Below, one piece after another: positions 36,206 to 44,342 of a DNA stretch of 64,000 nt (within the stretch, counting starts at the first letter, position 1; every line of letters starts with the position of its first letter). A model generated the notes under the pieces. That model searched no databases. It was not told where the DNA came from and saw nothing but the letters and a program-made list of their open reading frames with translations. The stretch is from Psychrobacter sp. NG25 (GTDB lineage Bacteria > Pseudomonadota > Gammaproteobacteria > Pseudomonadales > Moraxellaceae), in contig NZ_JADGMV010000002.1 of the NCBI RefSeq assembly GCF_015234355.1, positions 549,476-613,475 of the forward strand, written 5' to 3'. Position numbers and translations under genes: made by a program.

Positions 36206-37347
36206 TACTTTGATTCCAATACCAATTCAATTAATTCTTCGCCAAATGCGAAACCTGTTGATGCCCCTGTACCACTGGTGACTGCACCGACCACCACGCC
36301 TTTTTCAGGTGATGTCTTAAATACCACGTCATCTGCACTTGGATATACACCCAACCAGTGCTGAGTAATATCTATCTCACCAATATCCATCACCTGCTTA
36401 AATTCATTAATGATTAGATCATCAATTCGAGTGTCTCTAAACGGTAGTTCTCTATCACTATAGTCATGACTATCGCCAATGATTAGTGAGCCATCTTCAG
36501 ACTGAACCACAATTAGGTGGACACCTGCTTGACGCTCTACACTTTGAATATCATCAAGTAAGGTTTTTAGTACCGTAGCTTCAGGTAACTGAGCAAATCC
36601 ATCATAACGGGCAAAGCTTAAATCTGACATGACAGCGGCATTTAATCTAAATGCTTTTTTGGGCATGACTCGCATCATATTTAGTGTGCACATCTTAGCT
36701 TTGGTCTTAGCGAACACGTCTGGATATAAGCCAGTAAAGTCCGCTCCGGGGCAGACCACACAGTGCTCAGCGTTAAGGACACCACGACTGGTATGCACTT
36801 TTGGTAATTCCACTGAAGTCACCGTGGTATGATTATAAAAGTCCACACTCTGGGTCTCTTGTAACCAATGGGCCAGCTTAGCGACTGCAGTATTGGACTC
36901 TACTCTAAGCTCATGCGGACTATATAACACCCCTTCTCCTTTGTTCAGATAAGGCACGGCTTCATTAATTTCAGACTGTGTCAGTAGTCGGCACCCCTCA
37001 CCCATTTCCGTATCTAAAAAAGCGTGTGCAACATCTACCGCTTCAGGTCGCTGCATTAACATATGCAGACCGTTATGCTCTACCTGAATACCTGCTTTTG
37101 GCGCAATCTCGGTCCAAACATTACGCGAGTGCATGGCACGTTGCCAATGCTCACCTTGACGCTGACCACTAACGGTCACAAATCCAAAATTACGAACAGA
37201 AGCATCTTTGTTCTGAGATTGGCGTTCTACAACTGCAACACTTAGCCCCTTTTTAACGGCAGCGTAGGCGCTTGCCAGCCCAACGATGCCGCCACCTACG
37301 ACAACGACATCGTATGTTTTATCAGAAAGTATTTTGCTCATTGTCAT
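36205..37347 (-). CDS. FAD-dependent oxidoreductase of the phosphonate-associated DAO group (TIGR03364-like)
   Basis: This D-amino acid oxidase-fold flavoprotein of 380 residues has the dinucleotide motif VVVGGGIVGLASA near the N-terminus and the SVRNFGFV motif seen in the phosphonate-linked subgroup. Members of that subgroup (PbfD-like) are reported to oxidise N-methyl-aminoethylphosphonate to phosphonoacetaldehyde. The ATG at 37347 has GGAAGAG upstream; two other in-frame ATGs are within 21 bp. Coupling to a phosphonatase-like gene supports that role. A sarcosine or D-amino acid oxidase is the alternative, of interest because creatinase nearby makes sarcosine. Confidence 0.83.
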   Translation of the reverse strand: MTMSKILSDKTYDVVVVGGGIVGLASAYAAVKKGLSVAVVERQSQNKDASVRNFGFVTVSGQRQGEHWQRAMHSRNVWTEIAPKAGIQVEHNGLHMLMQRPEAVDVAHAFLDTEMGEGCRLLTQSEINEAVPYLNKGEGVLYSPHELRVESNTAVAKLAHWLQETQSVDFYNHTTVTSVELPKVHTSRGVLNAEHCVVCPGADFTGLYPDVFAKTKAKMCTLNMMRVMPKKAFRLNAAVMSDLSFARYDGFAQLPEATVLKTLLDDIQSVERQAGVHLIVVQSEDGSLIIGDSHDYSDRELPFRDTRIDDLIINEFKQVMDIGEIDITQHWLGVYPSADDVVFKTSPEKGVVVGAVTSGTGASTGFAFGEELIELVLESK

Positions 37348-37449
37348 ATCTGCTCTTCCCATACATCTTTATTAATTAGCCCTCTACTTGCTTAACCTAT
37401 GAACTAATATAGCTAAGCATGAATGGGCATTATTTTGATTGAACTAAAA

Positions 37450-38436
37450 TTACTCACCATGGAAAAAAGCACGGTGCTTATCTAACAGCTCGGCAGTTAA
37501 TAGCTCTGGATAGGTCTTAGAATTATCAATCTGATTCTCAGCAGCTACTGTCTCACCGTCATACACAGTATTTGGATAAATCTCTAATAAACCTGGGCGA
37601 GCTTTAGTGACAATTAATTCAGCCATTTTCATTGCTTTAGGATTGGTTTTCTCTCCTTTATCAATAACAGCAACCGATTCAGTCAATGTGTAATTACCTT
37701 CACTGGGATCCACAAAATCAATTGGTAAACCTTTTGCTTTATTAGCGACTGCCTGATGACGTAGTCCGAAACCGATAGGCACCTCACCTGCCATTACCTT
37801 TTTAAGAGGACCAGAGCCAGATAGCTCTAAATTAGGTCCTGCATTTTCACGAATAGCATTCATGATTTGTTGACCTTCAGCATCGGTTCCATATTCAGCA
37901 GCAATATCCTGTACAAACAACCAACCGGTTGATGAACCATTTGGATCAACCATAGAAATTTGGTTTTTATAAATAGGATTTGCTAAGTCTTTGGCACTGG
38001 TAGGTATGGGGAGATTATTGGCTTCCATCTCTTTGGTATTGAGTAAGATGGCACCCGTAAAGCTGAGTATCGGTGCATAGTAATTAGGCGTCGCAATCTG
38101 TGGGTTTGCCGTAAATGCTAACGCTTTAAACATTGGGTTCTTTGCTTGAGCACTTTCGATATAAAACGAGCTCATTGTCACCATATCAGCTTCAATATTT
38201 TTTCCTTCTGCTAATAGTCGTCCACCAAGTTCACCTGTTCCGAATGATTGAAATATGTATTGACCTTCAAAGCCTGCCTCATCAAGCACCTCTTGAATAA
38301 CCTCGACTGCCTCTTCATCAGCATTACTATAAATAATCACCTCCTCGCCAGCCGTATCTCCCGAGCTTTGCGACCCACAACCTGCTACTAAAACTCCGCA
38401 AGTCAATCCCGTTATTATCGTTTTAAATAAATTCAT
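37450..38436 (-). CDS. ABC transporter substrate-binding lipoprotein (putative aminoethylphosphonate binding)
   Basis: This 328-residue protein has a signal peptide with lipobox (VAG-C, Cys20) and the fold of Fe3+/2-aminoethylphosphonate-type binding proteins (EEVIIYSNADEEAVEVIQ; GRLLAEGKNIEADMV). AGGGA precedes the ATG. It is encoded between the permease and the FAD enzyme on the same strand, so it should capture the operon's phosphonate in the periplasm. No iron-ligand tyrosine pair is evident, which speaks against ferric iron. Confidence 0.86.
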   Translation of the reverse strand: MNLFKTIITGLTCGVLVAGCGSQSSGDTAGEEVIIYSNADEEAVEVIQEVLDEAGFEGQYIFQSFGTGELGGRLLAEGKNIEADMVTMSSFYIESAQAKNPMFKALAFTANPQIATPNYYAPILSFTGAILLNTKEMEANNLPIPTSAKDLANPIYKNQISMVDPNGSSTGWLFVQDIAAEYGTDAEGQQIMNAIRENAGPNLELSGSGPLKKVMAGEVPIGFGLRHQAVANKAKGLPIDFVDPSEGNYTLTESVAVIDKGEKTNPKAMKMAELIVTKARPGLLEIYPNTVYDGETVAAENQIDNSKTYPELLTAELLDKHRAFFHGE

Positions 38437-38513
38437 TGTTTTCCCTGATTATTTGAGTGATTAAAGGTTAAATTAGTTTTCGTAACATCAACGCCTAGAC
38501 TGTGTTGAAATAT

Positions 38514-40196
38514 CTAAGCGACCGTCGTTACTGTGGGTTTTTTCACTTTTATTTTTGTTGTGCCATTGATGCTTCTGGTATAAAGGTATCGAACTACTGC
38601 GAAGAATATTAATGCCGTGATATTTGTGAGTAGCACCATCAGCGACAAGATAAAAATCTCATCAAAGCGGGCGAAGTGCTGTAATTCAACAATTTTTGTA
38701 GTAAGCACCATCGTCTTCGCACCTGAAATGAATATCACTGCACTGATGCTGACCATCGCACTGATAAAGAAGTACGAGGCCACTTCGATAAGTGTAAATA
38801 TTGAGTTGGGTACAACAATTCGGCGTAAAGACTGTAGCCATGAGTCTCCAAGTAAAGAAGCTGTGGTCTCCCAGCCTAAATTCATTTTTGATAGTGCGTT
38901 TTTACTCATGAGATAAGGTGTCGAGAAGTAATGAATGATATTACTAATCACAATAATGAAGATGGTGTTCGATATCGATGAGCCTGAAAAAACCATCAGG
39001 TAAGCAATACCAATAACCATACCCGGCACTGTATTGGTTACTAAGGCTGAGCTTTCTATCGTCAGCTTTCCTATCTTGAATAATCCTGAGCGCTCGTATA
39101 TCAACGCGGCAACATAGGTAATAATAGTTCCAAAAATAGCTGTTAGTGTGGCGACCATAAGTGAGTTCTTATACACTCGCATTAGGTTCGAGGACTCAAT
39201 CACCTTAGTAAATGTGTCTGTACTAAACGCCATCTCGTAAGGCCATGTCTTAATCCATGGAATGATGAAGATCACAGCAAATACGAATAACAGTGAAATC
39301 AAAATGCCACTGGACAACACACCCAGAATCCTGTCTTTGACTTTAGAGGTGGGCAAGTCAAAATGCTCTACTGAGTCATACCTGACATTAAATCGAGCCA
39401 CATACCAAAGCAGTAGAATGCTCAAGACAGAGGGGATTAGCATAAACAGGGCAACCACAGATCCCTTTTCAAACGAGGGAGATGCACCCAGTATTTGGGT
39501 ATAAAGCTCAGTGGCTATAACCTTATACTGACCACCAATAGAGGCTGGAATACCAAAGTCAGTAAAGGCTAAAAAGAAGCATTGAATGATAGCGGCTGCA
39601 AACGTACCAATTAAAGGACGAATGACCGTCATATCTATCTGGCGTAAGCGTGAATCGCCCATCAGTTCTGATACGATTACGAACTTCTTATCCAAATATT
39701 GAAAAGTATTGTTAAGTAGTAAAAAGGCTATTGGCAAGGTATAGATGGTGTAGCCAAGCCACATACCATAGAAACCATATATGTCTTCAAACAACTGAAA
39801 GCCAATCATCTTAGTGAGTAGACCTTGCTTACCAAAGGTGTAAATAATGGCAAATCCATAAGTTACTGTTGGCAATAGCATAGGGAACAGTGATGCAAGC
39901 TTAATGGTTTGTTTAAAACCCTTTGGCAAGTTAGTCCAGTGCACCGTATAAGCAAGGATAAATGCCAAAAAGGTGGCACTCATCGCACTAACAATGACGA
40001 CAAAAAAACTATTTAACATCACTTGTCTGAAGTCATTACTGCTGATGATATCGATGTAATGGTTTAGACCTAATCCATCAGCCACATTAAATGACAGCAT
40101 CAACATTTTGCCTAAAGGCACAAACATAAAGACGATGAATAGCGCACCAATGAAAAGCCATGAAGCTTTCATTAGCAGTGAGTTATTAAGTTTCAT
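38514..40196 (-). CDS. ABC transporter permease with two fused BPD domains
   Basis: This membrane protein of 560 residues contains two binding-protein-dependent permease domains (about residues 60-270 and 345-545), as in FbpB and PhnU-type permeases. It has about 12 hydrophobic segments and a basic C-terminal tail. It lies between the ATPase and binding protein genes, completing a three-gene importer. Confidence 0.88.
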   Translation of the reverse strand: MKLNNSLLMKASWLFIGALFIVFMFVPLGKMLMLSFNVADGLGLNHYIDIISSNDFRQVMLNSFFVVIVSAMSATFLAFILAYTVHWTNLPKGFKQTIKLASLFPMLLPTVTYGFAIIYTFGKQGLLTKMIGFQLFEDIYGFYGMWLGYTIYTLPIAFLLLNNTFQYLDKKFVIVSELMGDSRLRQIDMTVIRPLIGTFAAAIIQCFFLAFTDFGIPASIGGQYKVIATELYTQILGASPSFEKGSVVALFMLIPSVLSILLLWYVARFNVRYDSVEHFDLPTSKVKDRILGVLSSGILISLLFVFAVIFIIPWIKTWPYEMAFSTDTFTKVIESSNLMRVYKNSLMVATLTAIFGTIITYVAALIYERSGLFKIGKLTIESSALVTNTVPGMVIGIAYLMVFSGSSISNTIFIIVISNIIHYFSTPYLMSKNALSKMNLGWETTASLLGDSWLQSLRRIVVPNSIFTLIEVASYFFISAMVSISAVIFISGAKTMVLTTKIVELQHFARFDEIFILSLMVLLTNITALIFFAVVRYLYTRSINGTTKIKVKKPTVTTVA

Positions 40197-40252
40197 AATG
40201 ACCTACGCGCAAAATAAGTAAGTTTTGAGAGACCAGCGTTGGCCTAGTGCGA

Positions 40253-41131
40253 TTAACTTGTGGAAGTGTCTTTAATGGATTTAGCAGCTGTGCGCTGGAT
40301 TATGGCGTTGATATCTTCAGTAACTGAGCTACCAGTTGGTGTAGGTCTCATTTGAGTGTATTTTTCTAAAGGGTCAGCTGGCGCATCGTCCGCTTCAAAT
40401 AGGCTCAAGATATTACGACGTTTGATATTTAGCTGATTTAAGATAAAGCTCTTAACAAAATCATTGGCAGGGTTTTTAATGATTTCTGATGGTTTAGCAT
40501 ATTGAGCTACTTTGCCGTCTGATAACAACAAAATGCGATCAGAGAGTGTCATCGCTTCTTCAGGATCATGTGTCACAATCAAAGTGGTTAGCTTATAACG
40601 CTCTGCAATCTCGCGAATACGTGCCTTAATCGTCTCTTTAATAACTCCATCTAAAGCAGATAAAGGCTCATCTAACAATAAAATTTTCGGCTTCATCACT
40701 AGAGTACGCGCTAATGCAACACGCTGCTTTTGTCCCCCAGAGAGCTGGCTGATTCGCTTGTTCAAATGAGCCTTAATCTCCAAAAGGTCAACCAGCTCAT
40801 CAACCTCCGCTTGTGTGCTGACGTTAGGCCTATTGCGCAGCCCATATTCAATATTCTGCTTTACATTCAAGTTAGGAAACAAAGCATAGTCTTGGAATAC
40901 AATATTGAAACCTCTGTGCTTCATAGGCACACGTGTGATGTCTTCATTATCATAAGCAAGCCGACCAGAACTAATATCGGTTAGACCTAAAATGATATGC
41001 AGCAACGTAGTTTTCCCACAGCCAGATGGGCCTAATATTGAAACAATCTCACCCTTATTTACCTTTAGGGAGATATCCTCAAAAATAACTTTGCCATCAT
41101 ACTTCTTAGTCACATTTCTTAGTTCTAACAT
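40253..41131 (-). CDS. ABC transporter ATP-binding protein
   Basis: This nucleotide-binding protein of 292 residues has Walker A GPSGCGKTT, signature LSGGQKQRVALARTL and Walker B ILLLDEPLSALD. The frame is open for 26 more codons up to 41209, but family members start at MLELRNVTKKYDG, so the ATG at 41131 is preferred although its ribosome binding site is weak. It is the first gene of the importer-catabolism operon that ends at 35432. Confidence 0.87.
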   Translation of the reverse strand: MLELRNVTKKYDGKVIFEDISLKVNKGEIVSILGPSGCGKTTLLHIILGLTDISSGRLAYDNEDITRVPMKHRGFNIVFQDYALFPNLNVKQNIEYGLRNRPNVSTQAEVDELVDLLEIKAHLNKRISQLSGGQKQRVALARTLVMKPKILLLDEPLSALDGVIKETIKARIREIAERYKLTTLIVTHDPEEAMTLSDRILLLSDGKVAQYAKPSEIIKNPANDFVKSFILNQLNIKRRNILSLFEADDAPADPLEKYTQMRPTPTGSSVTEDINAIIQRTAAKSIKDTSTS

Positions 41132-41383
41132 AATTTTAAGCCCAAACTTATATTCTGGTATTGGCAGTGAGTGATAGCTCAAGCAAATATACTTAGGTAA
41201 ATTGCTCAACGCTTTAATCGTTTACATGTGACTAATATAAGAGATGAGTATGACAATTTGGTGTCATATATAAGGTTAGCTTATATATTTAATCATTCAG
41301 TCTTATTCATCGTGTATAACTTCTCGTACTTCCCAGAGATATGCCTGACAATCTCTGAAACCGATACGAAAAACGGCGGTCAT

Positions 41384-42259
41384 ATGACGAAAAAGCCATA
41401 TACTTATAATCAGCTAAACATCTTAAACTCTGTGCTTGAGGAAGGTAATTACACGCAGGCAGCTAAACGTTTAGGCGTGTCTCAATCGGCCATTAGCCAA
41501 GCACTATCTACGCTTGAAAACAATCTTGGGTTTAAGCTATTTATGCAACGTGGCAGGCACCTTGTGCCAACAGATTACTGCTTAGAGCTTGGGTCGTTGA
41601 CGAGTAAAATACGAGCAGTTGAAGATGATCTAGAGCAGCTGATTCAAAGAAGTAAAATCTTTGAATCGGCTATATTAAAGGTAGCTCTATGCAGCCCATT
41701 GCCGGGAACTGAAATTATCAGGCAGTTTAGTAAGCGCTATCCCAAGCTACAAACTGAGATCTATTTTGGTAATTTTTATGAAACGTTCAGTAGAGTAGTT
41801 AACGGTCAAGTAGATGTTGGCATTCTTGCAAATGTGCCAAAGGATGACAGGTTGCAGTTTAAGAAATGTGCTACCCAGCGACTCGTTGCCTTATGCTCAC
41901 CGAACCATCCTTTTGCATCAAGAGAGTCTATAAGCTTAACTGAGCTGGTGTCGGAAACCGTCATATTCCGCACGCACGGCTCTACCACTCAAAAACTTAT
42001 AAATGAGGCACTGGTAAAAATTAATTTAGAGATAACCCCTACCTATATCGTTAACACTCAAGAAAGTGTTTACGATGCGGTACAGCAAAACTTAGGTGTC
42101 GGATTTGCATGGAGCGAAAGCGCAATAAGAAAAGGTGGTTTTGTGAAGGTGCCTATTGCGGAGTTGCCTTCAGACTATGATGAGGTGGTTTTTTCACTCA
42201 AAAATGTAAACAACTTAGTAGTGACTGCTTTGATGAACTCTTTAGATGCTTCTGGTTAG
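41384..42259 (+). CDS. LysR-family regulator of phosphonate catabolism
   Basis: This LysR protein of 291 residues has the HTH at TYNQLNILNSVLEEGNYTQA with SQSAISQALSTLE. The open frame begins at a GTG at 41228, but the ATG at 41384 has GGCGGT upstream and gives the normal N-terminus. It is divergent from the phosphonate operon, as the aminoethylphosphonate-associated LysR proteins usually are. The effector is probably the phosphonate substrate or a product. Confidence 0.86.
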   Translation: MTKKPYTYNQLNILNSVLEEGNYTQAAKRLGVSQSAISQALSTLENNLGFKLFMQRGRHLVPTDYCLELGSLTSKIRAVEDDLEQLIQRSKIFESAILKVALCSPLPGTEIIRQFSKRYPKLQTEIYFGNFYETFSRVVNGQVDVGILANVPKDDRLQFKKCATQRLVALCSPNHPFASRESISLTELVSETVIFRTHGSTTQKLINEALVKINLEITPTYIVNTQESVYDAVQQNLGVGFAWSESAIRKGGFVKVPIAELPSDYDEVVFSLKNVNNLVVTALMNSLDASG

Positions 42260-43143
42260 ACCGTGTCAAAAGAGTATCCTAATGCTTTCGTTGTATACGC
42301 ATTATATGTTATTGATAACTCTAATTATCAGTTAGTGACCCTTGCTGTCAAATCCGTAGACATTAAATTGAGAGATTCTAATCAATAAATGGTCTGGTCA
42401 GATCGATGGGACTGTCTGTGGCTGGCAAGTACAAAAGATGAAAACTAAATGGGGTATCTGCGATATCGAGGAATAGCGAATATTACTTAATCTTGAATTG
42501 GCTAAAAATCCCTTCTTTGTTTAGAGTATATTATCGTGCATGAGTTATTACACTTTAAAGAACGATAGCACAACGATAGGTTTAAAGCTTTATTAGATAC
42601 ACATATCTGACTGGAGATCAAGATGTGACTTACTTGATCGGTTGCCTGTAGGTCAAAATGGCTGGCAACAGCGAGTGTAGTATCTTATTGTCTGATCAGA
42701 TATATAGATTCGCTACTTTTAAGCTAGATAAGTGATGTCCGTATATGAATGAAAATGTTTATGGCTCTTTAGTAATATTCAAAATTCGTACTTTCTTTCA
42801 CTAAGTTTAACGCTATAGAAAAATCACTTCATAGGCTGGCTTGAGATTTGTCAGATGCCAACCACCTCATTAGTGCGGTTATAAGAATATCAATATCATA
42901 AATTCATATACGATATGACTGATTTTTATAGAAGTAAAAAAGGTTGCCAAAACTATATTGTGCATAGTGTTAGCAACTTTTCTTTAATTGGTATTTTGCT
43001 TAGATGATGTGCTTAATATTGGGGTTTGAAAATAGAGCTACTGCTATTCGTGAATTGAATATTCAAACCTTTCCTGCGGAAGTTGATAAGTCGATCTGAC
43101 CCCTGCCAAAATCCGTAAAAATACTTGAGGGACTTTAATTCGC

Positions 43144-43169
43144 AAGTCCAACTACATGTGGACTTTTTT
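43144..43169 (+). terminator. orphan terminator-like hairpin
   Basis: A 7-bp stem (AAGTCCA with TGGACTT) with an 8-base loop runs into a T-tract. No gene ends nearby on the + strand, so it is either a remnant or part of the adjacent interspersed repeat, whose other copy also follows a hairpin with a T-run. Confidence 0.5.
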
Positions 43170-43300
43170 CATACATTGAACGGAAGATATATCCTTTATT
43201 GCTAATCACTTAAAAGTTTTATTTGTAGACCCTTACTTTTCAAAAACTTCTGACACTATTCATTTTGATACTATTTTGATACTCTGAATTTATTGATAGA
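43163..43300 (+). repeat. interspersed repeat, copy 2
   Basis: This is the direct-orientation partner of the repeat at 8298-8425. It contains an extra short duplication (ATTTTGATAC twice, around 43260-43282) before the shared TCTGAATTTAT end. It lies about 120 bp left of the tRNA fragment. Confidence 0.7.
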
Positions 43301-43418
43301 TATATCTACTTGTTGACAGATATGTTTATATTACAACCTAAACCCTTATATCAACTGACTTACAACCGGAAATTACAACTATTTATCGCTATATATTGTG
43401 TATTGTTGTTGTAAAAAC

Positions 43419-43468
43419 AAGGACTCATAATCCTTTGGTCGTAGGTTCAAGTCCTACTGGGCCCACCA
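43419..43468 (+). pseudogene. 3' fragment of a tRNA(CAU) gene, probable integration (att) site remnant
   Basis: The sequence contains a complete anticodon arm (AAGGA-CTCATAA-TCCTT, anticodon CAT), a 5-base variable loop (TGGTC), a full T arm (GTAGG-TTCAAGT-CCTAC) and the 3' acceptor strand TGGGCCC followed by ACCA. The 5' acceptor strand and D arm are missing; the bases upstream do not fit them. The pattern is closest to tRNA-Ile(CAU), with tRNA-Met as alternative. Such 3' halves with intact CCA are typical of one end of elements that integrate into tRNA genes. Confidence 0.8.
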
Positions 43469-43473
43469 AATTC

Positions 43474-43508
43474 AAACCCTTACAGTCATTGACTTGTAAG
43501 GGTTTTTT
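43474..43508 (+). terminator. terminator following the tRNA fragment
   Basis: A perfect 11-bp stem (AAACCCTTACA with TGTAAGGGTTT) has a 10-base loop and is followed by further T residues. It starts 5 bp after the CCA end and is most likely the original terminator of the tRNA gene. Confidence 0.88.
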
Positions 43509-43742
43509 ATTGTCTGCAATTTAGTGAAATACAATATATAATCAGTTCAATATAAAATTGATATAACTTATGTCAGAAAAATTTTTATCTTAGCGCTGTC
43601 CTAAATAACTAATTCAGTTCCCTTTGAACTCACTGTTTTAACTGATGTAATTGACGTTTTTGCATGCCATTATGTTTACACATATGTCGCTTGGCTTGGC
43701 TTCTTCGACTGTGCTGAACATATTTATCTGGATACGGTTACC

Positions 43743-44174
43743 TTACAAACTCGAAAGCAGAACACTTGTTTCACTATTTAGAATGCCGTCAATCTCTCTG
43801 ACTTGACGTAGTACTTCATCAAATTCTCTCAAGCTTGTAGTGTGTATCTCTGCAACCAAATCCCATGCCCCATTGGTCGTATGTAACTTAATCAGCTGCG
43901 GGATACCTCGTAATTTCCTAATCACTTGTGACGTAGATTTTCCTGTCACTTCAATCATCATCATCGCTTTAACCGTTTCTTTATCTAATGCTTCATGCAC
44001 TCGAATGGTAAATCCTAAAATAGCGCCGTTATGAATCAGTCTGTCTAACCTATTTTGGACAGTGGCACGAGAAACTTTGAGTTTTTTAGCAAGGTTTGAG
44101 ATGGTTGCTCGACCATCTTGTCGAAGTTCAGATATCAGTTCGCTATCTAAAGAGTCATAAGTGTAATACGCCAT
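43743..44174 (-). CDS. Lrp/AsnC-family transcriptional regulator
   Basis: This regulator of 143 residues has the AsnC HTH (LISELRQDGRATISNLAKKL with ATVQNRLDRLIHNG) and a RAM domain (TTNGAWDLVAEI). The frame extends to 44219, but AAGGAAG seven bases before the ATG at 44174 decides the start. It is divergent from the ornithine cyclodeaminase gene and probably controls arginine/ornithine breakdown. Confidence 0.88.
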   Translation of the reverse strand: MAYYTYDSLDSELISELRQDGRATISNLAKKLKVSRATVQNRLDRLIHNGAILGFTIRVHEALDKETVKAMMMIEVTGKSTSQVIRKLRGIPQLIKLHTTNGAWDLVAEIHTTSLREFDEVLRQVREIDGILNSETSVLLSSL

Positions 44175-44259
44175 AAAAATGCTTCCTTCGTTGAATTTTG
44201 ACATTATGCCAAGTAGCACTTAACAATATGTCAAAAATACGTCCATATTTAATAACTTA

Positions 44260-44304
44260 TTGACATTTTAACTGACAATTATAATTGGTAGCATATTAAT
44301 TGTC
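44260..44304 (+). promoter_or_regulatory. putative promoter and Lrp-type operator of the ornithine cyclodeaminase gene
   Basis: An inverted repeat GACAATTA (44274-44281) and TAATTGTC (44297-44304) with 15 bases between lies in the 168-bp divergent region. TTGACA occurs at 44260 and TATAAT at 44280, though their 14-base spacing is short for a standard promoter. AT-rich dyads like this are usual for Lrp/AsnC proteins. Confidence 0.5.
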
Positions 44305-44342
44305 GGTTCAACAAACAATATTCATGAAAAGGAACAGCATTA

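Larger units (their letters stand above)
42260..43742. other. long non-coding region with repeat, tRNA fragment and terminators
   Basis: This 1.48-kb gap separates the phosphonate region from the arginine region. It has no intact gene. The right half holds a terminator-like hairpin, the second copy of an interspersed repeat and a truncated tRNA with its own terminator, all listed separately. The left half (42260-43130) has no recognisable feature and may be decayed coding DNA. Confidence 0.65.

Noticed and set aside
36205..37347. Primary annotation of the FAD enzyme as sarcosine oxidase because of the nearby creatinase
   Set aside because: Its SVRNFG motif and overlap with a phosphonatase-like gene fit the phosphonate-associated subgroup better; sarcosine is kept only as an alternative.
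37450..41131. The ABC importer as a ferric iron transporter
   Set aside because: The fused permease resembles FbpB, but the binding protein shows no evident iron-ligand tyrosines and the operon encodes phosphonate enzymes.
16445..43035. Short motif like TTAATATTGGGGTTT seen near 16458, 17073 and 43010
   Set aside because: The matches are about 13-15 bases with mismatches, and the flanks do not align; chance in AT-rich DNA is likely.
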